Origin: Methylococcales bacterium
Lineage (GTDB): Bacteria > Pseudomonadota > Gammaproteobacteria > Methylococcales > Methylomonadaceae
Length of the DNA stretch: 64,000 nt
Assembly: GCA_028715725.1 (NCBI GenBank)
Contig: JAQURG010000010.1
Location: forward strand, 1-64,000
Direction of reading: 5' to 3'
The notes beneath the pieces were generated by a model, which worked only from the letters and a program-made list of their open reading frames with translations, did no database searches and was not told the DNA's origin. Within the stretch, counting starts at the first letter, position 1; each line of letters starts with the position of its first letter. The translations under genes and the position numbers were made by a program. Positions 44,979 through 54,002 of the stretch are shown piece by piece.

Positions 44979-45328
44979 TTATATAAGCGGTAACAGGCAC
45001 CGGCTTTCGCCTGAAGGGTTCGCGCCAATGGTTCCAGTCAGGATTTTTAAATAGCCCGGGCTTTGAATAGTCGCCAGTTTTTGCCGCGCTTTTTGCAAGC
45101 GTTCGGTCACTTTCATGCTGTTGTGTAACGGGGCATGGCGGTCATCCTGCAAAAAAGCTTCCAGGTCATCAATATGACGTTGCCATAATGCTGAATCACG
45201 GCGTGGTTTTGTTTCCAGCCGTTCCGGTTACCCATCCAAGCCAGCAGATTTTGCCGGGTAAACACCTCACGCACGTCAGGATGATTGACATTTTTGCCCT
45301 GATAATGCCCGTCGGCCATGATATGCAA
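44979..45328 (-). pseudogene. Relic of an unidentified gene, frameshifted
   Basis: The minus strand reads HYQGKNVNHPDVREVFTRQN and LLAWMGNRNGWKQNHAVIQH. After a frameshift near 45187 it continues WQRHIDDLEAFLQDDRHAPL and HNSMKVTERLQKARQKLATI to a stop at 44979. The composition is strongly protein-like, but I cannot name the family. It joins directly onto an AspT/YidE-like fragment, so two unrelated genes have been fused by deletion. Not functional as it stands. Confidence 0.55.
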
Positions 45329-45486
45329 AAATAAGCCCCGAAAACAGTACCCCCGGCAATGCCCAGTTCTACACCGAATAACGAAATCCGCCCCAGCGCC
45401 AGGCCGGTGGAAATGACCAGGCTGATAATCAATAAGGCGTGCGGGACGGAATTTTGGTCAATAAAAAGTTCAAAAAGCCATTGCAT
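45329..45486 (-). pseudogene. AspT/YidE-type transporter relic (N-terminus only)
   Basis: From ATG 45486 the frame reads MQWLFELFIDQNSVPHALLI, then ISLVISTGLALGRISLFGVE and LGIAGGTVFGAYF. This resembles the first membrane segment and GxxLGxxxxxGxxLGxAG motif of the aspartate-alanine exchanger/YidE family. The homology ends after about 50 residues, where the sequence runs into the unidentified relic. The intact family protein is over 500 aa. Confidence 0.6.
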
Positions 45487-45655
45487 AATAATGAATAAGA
45501 AATTAAAAATTACGGAGTATCATCAAGTCTCGCAGACAAGCCGAAATGGACTATTTGCCAAATTCAGAGCCTGCTCAAGCCGCGATTCTTTACAATAAGA
45601 TCGTAACGGTTGTTATCAATAAAGTCTGTCTTTAGCTTTCTTTTGACGTTGATTT

Positions 45656-47026
45656 TCAAATTCCGTCAATGGCGACTGTTTTAATATTAACGAATTCGCG
45701 AATGCCTTCAGCGGCCAGTTCCCGCCCGTATCCTGATGCCTTGATTCCGCCAAAGGGCAGTCGTGGGTCAGAAGCCACAATATTATTGATAAAGGTGCAG
45801 CCTGCCTCAATAAGATTTATAGCCTGTTCAATTTCGTTTTTATCACGGGTAAAAACGGCTGAACCCAACCCGAAGCGGGTATTGTTTGCCAAAGCAATAG
45901 CTTCTTCGAAACTTTTTACTCTGAACAGGCAGGCAACCGGGCCGAATAATTCATCCTGCGCAGCAGGTGCATTCCAGGGTATGTTTTCCAGGATGCCGGG
46001 CTTATAAAAATATCCGGGGCCGGCAATGGCCTCCGCTCCCATTACTCGTATGGCGCTTTTTTTAATGGAATCCTCGACTTGAAGGTTCAGGTCATCACGG
46101 GTTTTTGCTGTGGCCAATGGACCAATATCGGTCGCTTCATCCATAGGGTCTCCCACTTTAAGTGCTGCAAATTTTTGTTTCAGTGCGGAGCGGAAATCAT
46201 CATAAATTGCCGCGTGGATGATAAATCGTTTGGCGGCAATGCAGGATTGGCCATTATTTTGAATACGCGCCCGTGTTGCTTTTTGAACAGCGTCATCCAG
46301 ATCGGCTGAAGGCATAACGATAAAAGGATCGCTGCCGCCCAGTTCCAGCACGGTTTTTTTAATTTGCGAGCCTGCGATACCGGCTACAGTGGCGCCTGCT
46401 TTTTCGGAGCCGGTTAAAGTGACTGCCTTGACGCGATTGTCGCTCAGAATTTTTTCGACCTTATCTGAACCGATTAACAAAGTTTGAAATACACCGTCTG
46501 TAAAACCTGCCTGCCTGAAAATCTCTTCAATAGCCAATGCAGCCTGCGGCACATTGGAGGCGTGCTTTAACAGCGCGGTATTTCCGGCCATTAACGCCGG
46601 GACTGCAAAGCGGAAGACCTGCCAGAACGGAAAATTCCACGGCATAATAGCCAGGATAGGGCCTAATGGATGATAGCGGACAAATGACTTCAAGCTGTTC
46701 GTTTTGATATCTTGATCTGCCAGAAACAGGTGGGCATTTTCAGCATAGTAACGGCACGCCACAGCGCATTTTCTGATTTCCTCCTGCGCCGCCTGATAAG
46801 TTTTTCCCATCTCAAGTGTCAGGATTTTGGCGAATTTGTTTTGATCGGAGTCAAGAATTTTAGCGACAGCTTCCATTTTTTCTGACCCCTGATCAAAAGT
46901 CAGGGATTTTTGAAACGTAAAAGCTTGTACAGATCGGCCTAGTATGTCATTTATTTCTGCGTCACTGTGCTCACTATATTCTTTCAGAATTTCTTCGTTT
47001 GCAGGATTAATGCTTCTTATCGTCAT
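45656..47026 (-). CDS. Succinate-semialdehyde-type aldehyde dehydrogenase
   Basis: This 456-aa NAD(P)-dependent aldehyde dehydrogenase has LGPILAIMPWNFPFWQVFRF, TLTGSEKAGA, KKTVLELGGSDPFIVMPSAD with the general-base Glu, and NNGQSCIAAKRFI with the catalytic Cys (about residue 260). The ELGGSDPFIV form and the length match GabD/Sad-type succinate-semialdehyde dehydrogenases. The exact aldehyde is uncertain. In methanotrophs it may serve GABA-shunt metabolism. Stand-alone, divergent from the small ORF before mch. Confidence 0.88.
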   Translation of the reverse strand: MTIRSINPANEEILKEYSEHSDAEINDILGRSVQAFTFQKSLTFDQGSEKMEAVAKILDSDQNKFAKILTLEMGKTYQAAQEEIRKCAVACRYYAENAHLFLADQDIKTNSLKSFVRYHPLGPILAIMPWNFPFWQVFRFAVPALMAGNTALLKHASNVPQAALAIEEIFRQAGFTDGVFQTLLIGSDKVEKILSDNRVKAVTLTGSEKAGATVAGIAGSQIKKTVLELGGSDPFIVMPSADLDDAVQKATRARIQNNGQSCIAAKRFIIHAAIYDDFRSALKQKFAALKVGDPMDEATDIGPLATAKTRDDLNLQVEDSIKKSAIRVMGAEAIAGPGYFYKPGILENIPWNAPAAQDELFGPVACLFRVKSFEEAIALANNTRFGLGSAVFTRDKNEIEQAINLIEAGCTFINNIVASDPRLPFGGIKASGYGRELAAEGIREFVNIKTVAIDGI

Positions 47027-47072
47027 GTCGGTACCTCTTTTCTCAAGTTCAGGGAGGGTATCGTCATTTACT

Positions 47073-47303
47073 ATGACTACTGCTGAATTCGCCGTAAGTC
47101 AATACTACCGCGATTCCGGTAAACAATTACATTATGATAGATGGGCCAAACAGACTGATCGTCTGCCTGAAATTTATTCAGGATGGCTATGCAGCCTGTT
47201 CAATCGGGTCATTAATTCACACAGTGCGGCCGATTTACAGTATTATTGCCCACCAAAACGAGCATGGCAGGCCCGCTATCAAGCCTTCCAATTAGTAACT
47301 TAA
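47073..47303 (+). CDS. Small hypothetical protein upstream of mch
   Basis: I start at ATG 47073 (MTTAEFAVSQYYRDSGKQLH; 76 aa). The track version from 46944 would overlap the dehydrogenase. The protein is basic and aromatic-rich (QYYCPPKRAWQARYQAF), with no signal peptide. AGGGAGGG lies a little far upstream (about 13 bp). No family is recognised. It ends 23 bp before mch and could be co-transcribed with the C1 cluster. Confidence 0.5.
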   Translation: MTTAEFAVSQYYRDSGKQLHYDRWAKQTDRLPEIYSGWLCSLFNRVINSHSAADLQYYCPPKRAWQARYQAFQLVT

Positions 47304-47326
47304 CATAAGACAAGGTTTTTCACCTC

Positions 47327-48310
47327 ATGGAATATAAAGCTAGCGTTAATAAATTGACTCAGCCCCTGGTAAAACTTCTCATTGATAATAGAGATAAACT
47401 ACGCATTGATGTGAAAACTCTGGAAAACGGCTGCACGATTATTGATGCGGGTATTAAGGCGCCGGGCGGTCTGGAAGCGGGACGTATTATCGCTGAAATC
47501 TGTTTGGGCGGCATGGGTACGGTCACTCTCAGCCACAGCTCTTACACCAATAATTGGCCGCTGTCAGTGAATGTGCATACAGGAAATCCGGTACTGGCCT
47601 GTTTGGGCAGCCAATATGCCGGATGGAGTTTATCGCATGAGAAATATTACGCACTGGGTTCGGGGCCTGCAAGGGCAATGGCCACCAAGTTAAAAGAGGG
47701 CAGGCAAGAACCGGTTGAAGAGCTGTATAAGGAATTGGGCTATCAGGACGAGGCCAATTCCACCGTGTTAGTGATTGAAAATGACGCTATTCCGCCTTTA
47801 GCTATTGTTGAAAAAGTCGCCGCAGCCTGTAAGGTTGATCCGTCAAAATTGACCATTATTGTTACTCCGACCAGCAGTCTGGCGGGCGGCATGCAAGTGG
47901 TGGCGCGTGTGCTGGAAGTAGCGATGCATAAAGCCCACGCTTTGCATTTTCCATTGGAAAATATTGTTGACGGCAGCGGCAGTGCGCCTGTATGCCCGCC
48001 GCATCCCAACTTTGTTAAAGCCATGGGACGAACTAATGATGCTATTTTATTTGCCGGGCAAGTACATTTATTTGTAAAAGGCAGCGATGAAGCGGCTGAA
48101 GAACTGGCTAGGGAATTGCCCAGTTCAACATCCAAAGATTATGGCAAACCGTTTGCTGAAATCTTTAAGCAGTATGAATACGACTTCTTTAAAATTGATT
48201 CCATGTTGTTCAGTCCGGCCAGCGTGATTGTGACAGCCGTGGAATCAGGCAAAAGTTTCCGCGCCGGACAATTGGATAATGCCTTGTTAGATCAGTCATT
48301 CGGGGCATAA
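47327..48310 (+). CDS. mch: Methenyl-H4MPT cyclohydrolase
   Basis: This 327-aa enzyme interconverts methenyl- and formyl-tetrahydromethanopterin, in the pathway that oxidises formaldehyde to formate in methylotrophs. Motifs are [46 protein letters not shown], and the conserved GSGPARAMA and [15 protein letters not shown]. The length is typical. It heads the C1 gene cluster here. Confidence 0.95.
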   Translation: MEYKASVNKLTQPLVKLLIDNRDKLRIDVKTLENGCTIIDAGIKAPGGLEAGRIIAEICLGGMGTVTLSHSSYTNNWPLSVNVHTGNPVLACLGSQYAGWSLSHEKYYALGSGPARAMATKLKEGRQEPVEELYKELGYQDEANSTVLVIENDAIPPLAIVEKVAAACKVDPSKLTIIVTPTSSLAGGMQVVARVLEVAMHKAHALHFPLENIVDGSGSAPVCPPHPNFVKAMGRTNDAILFAGQVHLFVKGSDEAAEELARELPSSTSKDYGKPFAEIFKQYEYDFFKIDSMLFSPASVIVTAVESGKSFRAGQLDNALLDQSFGA

Positions 48311-48320
48311 AGACAAGGTA

Positions 48321-48671
48321 ATGCTTTATTACATTCTGAAGTTTTCTATCTCCGCGTTAATTATTGTATTGGTTTCGGAAATTGCCAAGCGAAGTAGCGG
48401 GTTTGCAGCACTTATCGCTTCTTTACCGCTTACTTCATTGCTGGCGATTATCTGGTTGTACATTGATGGCGCAGAATTAACACAAATCGCCGGGCTTTCC
48501 GGCCAGATTTTTTGGTTGGTATTGCCTTCGCTGGTATTTTTTTTAGTTTTGCCCCTGCTGCTTAAACAGGGCTTGGATTTTTGGTCCAGCCTTGGACTTT
48601 CGGCGACAATTACTATCACCTGTTACTTTGCATTGTTGCCGTTGCTACGCCGGCTTGGAGTACAGCTATAA
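48321..48671 (+). CDS. DUF3147 membrane protein
   Basis: This 116-aa protein has four hydrophobic segments (YYILKFSISALIIVLVSEIA; GFAALIASLPLTSLLAIIWLY; QIFWLVLPSLVFFLVLPLLL; LGLSATITITCYFALLPLL). It fits DUF3147 with SSGFAALIASLPLTSLLA. Function unknown. It sits 10 bp after mch and 2 bp before an ATP-grasp gene, i.e. inside the C1 operon. Confidence 0.82.
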   Translation: MLYYILKFSISALIIVLVSEIAKRSSGFAALIASLPLTSLLAIIWLYIDGAELTQIAGLSGQIFWLVLPSLVFFLVLPLLLKQGLDFWSSLGLSATITITCYFALLPLLRRLGVQL

Positions 48672-48673
48672 GC

Positions 48674-49567
48674 ATGGGTCGTATTGTTATTTTTACCGAT
48701 GATCCTGGCTGGCACGGAAAACAATTACGCCAGGCTTTTGCCAGCCTGGGTTACAGCAGCGACTATGTTTCGTTGACAGAATGCGGATTTAATATTAAAC
48801 CCGGACAACAACCGCTGGTTATTCCGGGCTTTGAACAAGCACTGCCGGATGCGGCTTTTGTTCGCGGCGTTCCCGGCGGGTCGCTTGAAGAGGTTGTGTT
48901 GTATCTGGGTATTCTTCATGCCCTAAAGGCGATGAATATTCCTGTATATAATGATGGTCATGCTGTAGAGCGTAGTGTTGACAAAGGCATGACCAGTTTT
49001 TTGCTGTACCATGCCGGATTACCTACGCCATTGACATGGGTACTACGAAACAGGGACGATGCCTTAGCCATTGCAGAAGTTGAATTAAATAAAGGTCATC
49101 TTTTGATAAGCAAGCCTCTATTCGGCTCGCAAGGCGAAGGCATACGGCGTATCGAAAAAACAACGGATTTATTCTGGTTGACCCATAGTCATGGTGTTTA
49201 TTATCTGCAACGCTTTGTGCATTGTTCCGGCGTCGGTTTTTCTGATCATCGGGTGTTTGTTATTAATGGCCGTGCAGTTGCCGCCATGCGCAGACGGGGA
49301 AAATCGTGGTTGAATAATGTGGCGCGAGGGGCGAGTTGTGAACAGATCGATCTGGAGCCCGAACTGGCCGAATTGGCTGTCAGGGCGACGGCGGCATTGG
49401 CGATGGACTATGCCGGCGTCGATATTATCCAGGATAAAGCCGGGCATTTTACAATTATTGAAGTGAACAGCATTCCTGCATGGAAAGGCCTGGAAAGTGT
49501 TTGCGATGTCAGCATTGCCGATTTATTAGCAAAAGATTTGATAACCCGACATATTAGGCCCTTATGA
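48674..49567 (+). CDS. RimK-like ATP-grasp ligase of the C1 cluster
   Basis: I start at ATG 48674 (MGRIVIFTDDPGWHGKQLRQ; 297 aa), because the track start runs through the DUF3147 gene. It has an ATP-grasp fold: HLLISKPLFGSQGEGIRRIE (ATP loop), DHRVFVINGRAVAAMRRRG, and the metal-binding end HFTIIEVNSIPAWKGLESV. RimK-like ligases add glutamate or similar residues. The methanogen relative MptN glutamylates tetrahydromethanopterin, so a role in making or trimming the H4MPT side chain is likely. Its stop overlaps the next gene by 4 bp (ATGA). Confidence 0.86.
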   Translation: MGRIVIFTDDPGWHGKQLRQAFASLGYSSDYVSLTECGFNIKPGQQPLVIPGFEQALPDAAFVRGVPGGSLEEVVLYLGILHALKAMNIPVYNDGHAVERSVDKGMTSFLLYHAGLPTPLTWVLRNRDDALAIAEVELNKGHLLISKPLFGSQGEGIRRIEKTTDLFWLTHSHGVYYLQRFVHCSGVGFSDHRVFVINGRAVAAMRRRGKSWLNNVARGASCEQIDLEPELAELAVRATAALAMDYAGVDIIQDKAGHFTIIEVNSIPAWKGLESVCDVSIADLLAKDLITRHIRPL

Positions 49568-50433
49568 TTTCTCCTCAACAGCTGAGTGACCTTTATCGCG
49601 AGGCCTGTGAAGTTGAATTACAGGCCTTTAAACCGGGTAATGTCAGCATATATTCCGACGGCCATGATATGACTGTGGCAGACTTCAGAATCAGCGCCGA
49701 GGTCAGCGCGGGTCCGCTGTGTAATCCTGATTATGGTTTGGGCGAAAAAATATTTTATGCTGTGAAGAGCACGCGCGAAGCCGTAGGTTGTAATACTAAT
49801 CTGGGAATTATCCTGTTGTGCGCGCCGTTAATACAGGCGATCAGTACTATCCATTCAAGCTTGACGCTAAGAGAGGCTTTAAGTCAGGTTCTGGCGACCA
49901 CAACTGTTGAAGATGCCGACTGGGTTTTCAAGGCTATTTTGCTCGCATCACCGGGTGGTTTGGGAAATTCTGACGATCAGGACGTAGCGGAAAAGCCATC
50001 GGTTTGCCTGACTGAGGCGATGAGGCTTGCCAGTGCAAAGGATCGCATTGCACTTCAATATGTTACAGATTACTCAGATATTTTTGATTTAGCGGTTTTA
50101 ATTCATTATAATGCCATGAGTAAATGGGGGAATCAGGGTTGGGCCGCGGTGTCAGTCTATGTTGACTTTTTACGTCAATTTCCTGATAGTCACATTGAAA
50201 GAAAATACAGCAATCAGCACTCTGAAATGATAGCTAGTAGGATGGCTCTGCTTAGTGAAGAGTTGTCCAAAACGAATAATCCTGAGTGTATTTTGCCATT
50301 ACTTTATAGCATGGACCAGGAGCTTAAATCCAAGGGTGTGAATCCGGGGACTACGGCGGATATAACTGTAGCAACGGTGTTGACTGTATTTTTAGAAGAT
50401 TTATTAATTACCTGTAATAAATCTTTGCAATAA
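49564..50433 (+). CDS. CitG-like (triphosphoribosyl-dephospho-CoA synthase family) protein of the C1 cluster
   Basis: This 289-aa protein resembles CitG/MdcB enzymes: [19 protein letters not shown] at the start, [20 protein letters not shown], and [16 protein letters not shown]. CitG makes the prosthetic group of citrate lyase, but no citrate-lyase genes are near. The homologue in this position in methylotroph clusters is thought to act in H4MPT-related biosynthesis, for example joining a ribosyl-phosphate unit. That role is inference. It overlaps the ATP-grasp gene by 4 bp. Confidence 0.84.
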   Translation: MISPQQLSDLYREACEVELQAFKPGNVSIYSDGHDMTVADFRISAEVSAGPLCNPDYGLGEKIFYAVKSTREAVGCNTNLGIILLCAPLIQAISTIHSSLTLREALSQVLATTTVEDADWVFKAILLASPGGLGNSDDQDVAEKPSVCLTEAMRLASAKDRIALQYVTDYSDIFDLAVLIHYNAMSKWGNQGWAAVSVYVDFLRQFPDSHIERKYSNQHSEMIASRMALLSEELSKTNNPECILPLLYSMDQELKSKGVNPGTTADITVATVLTVFLEDLLITCNKSLQ

Positions 50434-50455
50434 GATTGTTAAAAACAATTAACGA

Positions 50456-50470
50456 GACACCAAAAGTGTC
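50456..50470 (+). promoter_or_regulatory. Small hairpin upstream of fae
   Basis: GACAC and GTGTC flank CAAAA in the 86-bp gap before fae. It is a modest stem-loop in the likely 5' leader of a highly expressed gene. Function speculative. Confidence 0.3.
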
Positions 50471-50519
50471 GATATTAGCTCAAATTTTTTCAACTTTTTC
50501 TTCACAGGAGAAAACAAGC

Positions 50520-51035
50520 ATGGCAAAAATCAATAAATTGTGCGTTGGCGAATCTTTAGTAGGCGAAGGCAATGAGGTTGCACACATCGACTTGATGGTT
50601 GGACCAAGAGGTTCAGCTGCTGAGTCTGCATTTGCAAATGCATTAACAAACAACAAAGACGGTTTTTCTACTCTGTTGGCTGTTGTTGCACCTAATCTGA
50701 TGGTTAAACCTGCAACCATTTTATTCAACAAAGTAACTATCAAAGGTTCAAAACAAGCTGTTCAAATGTTTGGTCCAGCTCAACGCGGCGTTGCTATGGC
50801 TGTTGCTGATTGTGTAGAAGACGGCACAATCCCTGCTGACGAAGCAGATGACTTATTCATTTCTGTTGGTGTATTCATTCACTGGCAAGCTGAAGACGAT
50901 GCCAAAATTGAAAAATTCAATTATGCAGCAACAAAAGAAGCTCTGAAACGCGCTATTGACGGATCACCAACAGCTAAAGAAGTTGTTGCTGCGAAAGCTA
51001 CAGCTAAACATCCGTTCGCTGTTAACAACGAATAA
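50520..51035 (+). CDS. fae: Formaldehyde-activating enzyme Fae
   Basis: This 171-aa enzyme speeds condensation of formaldehyde with H4MPT, the entry step of the oxidation pathway. I start at ATG 50520 ([20 protein letters not shown]), with AGGAG 9 bp upstream, not the track TTG at 50436. Motifs are [40 protein letters not shown] and the C-terminal KHPFAVNNE. Codon choice is strongly biased to GCT/GTT/AAA, in keeping with a very abundant enzyme. A strong terminator follows. Confidence 0.97.
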   Translation: MAKINKLCVGESLVGEGNEVAHIDLMVGPRGSAAESAFANALTNNKDGFSTLLAVVAPNLMVKPATILFNKVTIKGSKQAVQMFGPAQRGVAMAVADCVEDGTIPADEADDLFISVGVFIHWQAEDDAKIEKFNYAATKEALKRAIDGSPTAKEVVAAKATAKHPFAVNNE

Positions 51036-51081
51036 GTTGTTAGCCGGGCGCATATAGAGCGCCTTGCTTCAGGTTGTTGAA

Positions 51082-51110
51082 AATACCCCGGCCTGCCGGG
51101 GTATTTTTTT
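51082..51110 (+). terminator. Rho-independent terminator after fae
   Basis: ATACCCCGG and CCGGGGTAT form a strong stem with a CCTG loop, followed by TTTTTTT. It ends the mch-to-fae unit and sits next to the convergent HisA-like gene. Confidence 0.93.
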
Positions 51111-51112
51111 GT

Positions 51113-51790
51113 CTACAGATCTTCAATATCTTCACGCCTGATAGCTTCTGTATGTAATGCACTGGCAATAAGCGCCTGTTGTATGCCCACCTGTTTCAGT
51201 GCCCGTAAATCATTAACATCCCTTACACCTCCTGCGGCAATAAAATTTTTATGCGGATATTGCCTGCAAAACCCACTCAGCTTATCCAGATCAGGTCCTT
51301 GGTGACTGCCGACACGATTCAAGGTCATGATAATAATGGTATCCGGCCAATAATCCTGGTTTAAAAACAGCTTTTTCGAGCCTAATGCTTCAAAAGCAGA
51401 ATAATCCAGAGACAGAATAAAGCGCTTATCGAAAGCGTCAAGTTCTGATAGCGTTTCATCGCTATAACATTCACTGCCTAATACAGGTAAATAATTACCC
51501 GGATGTTTTTTATAGCATTGATAGCCTTTATCTATCCAGAACAGGATGTGCGGAAAATAAGCCAGTACGTCGCTGATTAAATCCTCATGGTCACCCTGAC
51601 CGGTAATTGCATTCAAATCAGCAATATAAAACGTATCAAAATAATAAATTCCAAGAAATGCTTTGATAACTTGATAAATGTCTGAAGACTGGCACAAGGC
51701 AGTGCTGATCGGCTGGTATTGTTCACGTATTCCTTGTCGGGCATGAACCACAACACCGTTTTTTAAATCGATTACCGGGATTATTTTCAT
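51113..51790 (-). CDS. HisA-like TIM-barrel protein of the C1 cluster
   Basis: I start at ATG 51790 (MKIIPVIDLKNGVVVHARQG; 225 aa). The track start adds 83 residues that are a shadow of the divergent gene. The fold is the HisA/HisF half-barrel type: FYIADLNAITGQGDHEDLIS, FILSLDYSAFEALG, IIIMTLNRVGSHQGPDLDKL and IAAGGVRDVNDLRALKQVGI with the second phosphate site. It is not the histidine-pathway HisA, because it is short and sits alone among methanopterin/methanofuran genes. The substrate is unknown. Confidence 0.83.
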   Translation of the reverse strand: MKIIPVIDLKNGVVVHARQGIREQYQPISTALCQSSDIYQVIKAFLGIYYFDTFYIADLNAITGQGDHEDLISDVLAYFPHILFWIDKGYQCYKKHPGNYLPVLGSECYSDETLSELDAFDKRFILSLDYSAFEALGSKKLFLNQDYWPDTIIIMTLNRVGSHQGPDLDKLSGFCRQYPHKNFIAAGGVRDVNDLRALKQVGIQQALIASALHTEAIRREDIEDL

Positions 51791-51833
51791 GAGGTAAAAA
51801 CCGTTGCTACTGTCCAAATGGTAAAATGTAATA

Positions 51834-52850
51834 ATGAAAATTCTAGTGTTTGAGTATATTACCGGAGGCGGCTTTAATAAGCAGCAGCTATCCGGTTCAT
51901 TGGCAATCGAAGGGCGTTTAATGCTACAGGCATTGCTTGATAATCTGTCCGTAATAAGCGGAATAGAACTGGTGGTGATGCTGGATAGCCGTATTAACGG
52001 CTTGATTGACACGACTGAAATCAATGCCGTTATTATCAATCCGGAACATGAAAGTCATGAAGAATTTGCGCGTCTGGCTCAACATTGTGATGCAGTATGG
52101 CCGATAGCACCCGAAAATATCTTACAGACCTTGTGCCAAACTGTTGAGCCGATGGGTAAAATATTATTAACATCGCCTGCCCGTGCTGTCGCTATAGCGG
52201 GTAATAAACTTGATACTTATCTTTGCCTCAAGCGACATGATATCGCCACTGTAGCGACCTGGAAGTTAAAATACGGGCATGAACTTATCCGCGCCAAGCG
52301 AATAGATTCACATCAGCATCCCGATGAATGGATAATAAAGCCTGTTGATGGCGCAGGCTGTGCAGACAGTTATTTAATCACGGGCCAGAGAGACCTTGAG
52401 TTTATGGACATAGATGAAAACCAATGTATTATCCAGCCGCATATTCAAGGTAAAAAAACCAGCCTTTCCTGTCTGTTCAGGCAGGGCAGCGCCTGGCTGT
52501 TATGCGCCAATTTACAGCAGTTCAACGTCATCGACAGACAATATCACTTGGCAGGAATCGTCGTTAATCATCATAATGACTCAGGTGTATACCGGAATTT
52601 GATAAATAATATCGCCAAGGCTTTACCTGAGTTATGGGGTTATGTCGGTATAGATTTAATCGAAACTACGGAACAACGGTTAGTGCTTGAAATAAATCCC
52701 CGATTGACCACATCATTTGCGGGTATTTATGCGGCGCTCGGAATCAATGTTGCCGAAACGGTGTTGCAGTTGCTGAAAGAAAAGCCAAGACTCAATCCGT
52801 TATACAATCGACAAATAGCAATTAAAATGGAGCACAATGATGCAGACTAA
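51834..52850 (+). CDS. ATP-grasp ligase (MfnD-like)
   Basis: This 338-aa protein has an ATP-grasp fold: KILVFEYITGGGFNKQQLSG at the N-terminus, EWIIKPVDGAGCADSYLI (ATP loop) and GIDLIETTEQRLVLEINPRL with the metal-binding Glu/Asn. It resembles MfnD, the tyramine-glutamate ligase of methanofuran synthesis in methanogens, so methylofuran synthesis is the best guess. The start is divergent from the HisA-like gene. Overlaps the next gene by 14 bp, so the two are translationally coupled. Confidence 0.8.
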   Translation: MKILVFEYITGGGFNKQQLSGSLAIEGRLMLQALLDNLSVISGIELVVMLDSRINGLIDTTEINAVIINPEHESHEEFARLAQHCDAVWPIAPENILQTLCQTVEPMGKILLTSPARAVAIAGNKLDTYLCLKRHDIATVATWKLKYGHELIRAKRIDSHQHPDEWIIKPVDGAGCADSYLITGQRDLEFMDIDENQCIIQPHIQGKKTSLSCLFRQGSAWLLCANLQQFNVIDRQYHLAGIVVNHHNDSGVYRNLINNIAKALPELWGYVGIDLIETTEQRLVLEINPRLTTSFAGIYAALGINVAETVLQLLKEKPRLNPLYNRQIAIKMEHNDAD

Positions 52851-53898
52851 GCGAGTCGGCTGGGATATAGGTGGAGCGCATGTTAAAGCGGCGGTCATCA
52901 ATGCGCAGGGTGGAGTTGTTGCCGTTCATCAGCAGCCTTGCCCGCTATGGAAAGGTATTGAGCAATTAAGGAGTGCCGTCGGCGGCATCCTGCAGACACT
53001 GACTGGCGAAAATTATTGCCATGCCGTCACCATGACCGGAGAGCTGGTTGATTTGTTTGAGCATCGGGACGACGGCGTTAAACAAATCATAGAAACCATG
53101 ACAGGGCTGTTGTCTGAACAGCCTTGCTTGATATTTGCAGGCGAGAACGGCCTGTTGAAAGCGGAGCAGGTTGAAACCAGACATTATCAGTCAATAGCTT
53201 CAGCTAACTGGCTGGCTAGCGCTTCCTTTGCCGCTCAAAAAGTCAATAGCGGATTATTTGTCGATATAGGCAGCACGACCACGGATATTCTTTTAGTGAA
53301 TAATGGCAAGGTAAGGGCGAAAGGCTACACCGACTACCAGCGTTTAATAACTCAAGAGCTTATTTATTCAGGCATTGTCAGAACTCCGGTGATGACGGTG
53401 GCGCAGACCGCACAAGATCAAGGTCAGGAAATCGGTTTAATGGCGGAATATTTTGCTACGATGGCCGACGTCTACCGCGTCACGGGAGAGCTTAACGAAT
53501 TGCACGACCAAACCGAGACCGCTGACGGTGCTGAAAAGACCATTACTGCCAGTGCCAGACGTTTATCACGCATGATAGGCTGTGATTTTTTACCCTGTGA
53601 GTTGCAGCGCTGGCGGCATTTCGCTGAAAATATTCGCAGCCGGCAACTAAAAAAGATTCAACTGGGCTGCGAACGTCAACTGTTTGAGTACGGCGCATAC
53701 GAGTCAGGGCTTTCTAAAAATAGTCCGCTGATTGGCGCGGGAGTAGGGCGTTTCCTGGTAAAACAGATAGCCTTTAATTTAGGTCACCCGTATCTGGATT
53801 TTTCTGACTTTTTTCCGGAGCCTGAAAACCGGACAGGAATTACCAGTGCAGACTGCGCGCCTGCGCTTGCTGTAGCTTATCTGGCAAATACGACTTAA
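52837..53898 (+). CDS. H4MPT-linked C1 transfer pathway protein (MfnF-like)
   Basis: This 353-aa protein has a hydantoinase/oxoprolinase-like actin fold: RVGWDIGGAHVKAAVINAQG (phosphate-1), GLFVDIGSTTTDILLVNNGK (phosphate-2) and PLIGAGVGRFLVKQIAFNLG. It belongs to the family annotated as H4MPT-linked C1 transfer pathway proteins. A methanogen homologue, MfnF, joins the furan and tyramine parts of methanofuran. The overlap with the MfnD-like gene supports a shared pathway. Length complete. Confidence 0.85.
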   Translation: MMQTKRVGWDIGGAHVKAAVINAQGGVVAVHQQPCPLWKGIEQLRSAVGGILQTLTGENYCHAVTMTGELVDLFEHRDDGVKQIIETMTGLLSEQPCLIFAGENGLLKAEQVETRHYQSIASANWLASASFAAQKVNSGLFVDIGSTTTDILLVNNGKVRAKGYTDYQRLITQELIYSGIVRTPVMTVAQTAQDQGQEIGLMAEYFATMADVYRVTGELNELHDQTETADGAEKTITASARRLSRMIGCDFLPCELQRWRHFAENIRSRQLKKIQLGCERQLFEYGAYESGLSKNSPLIGAGVGRFLVKQIAFNLGHPYLDFSDFFPEPENRTGITSADCAPALAVAYLANTT

Positions 53899-54002
53899 AG
53901 ATACATGCAGCACAAGGAGATTATTTTTGCTTTCAGTAAAATCAAATCAAGCTGTTACGAAATTACATTCGATCAAAAGCCCGAATCAATCATCTTTGTC
54001 TG

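Noticed and set aside
50436-50519. N-terminal extension of Fae from TTG
   Set aside because: The ribosome binding site and family alignment place the start at 50520.
51791-52039. N-terminal extension of the HisA-like protein
   Set aside because: It is antisense to the MfnD-like gene, and the family start MKIIPVIDLK is internal.
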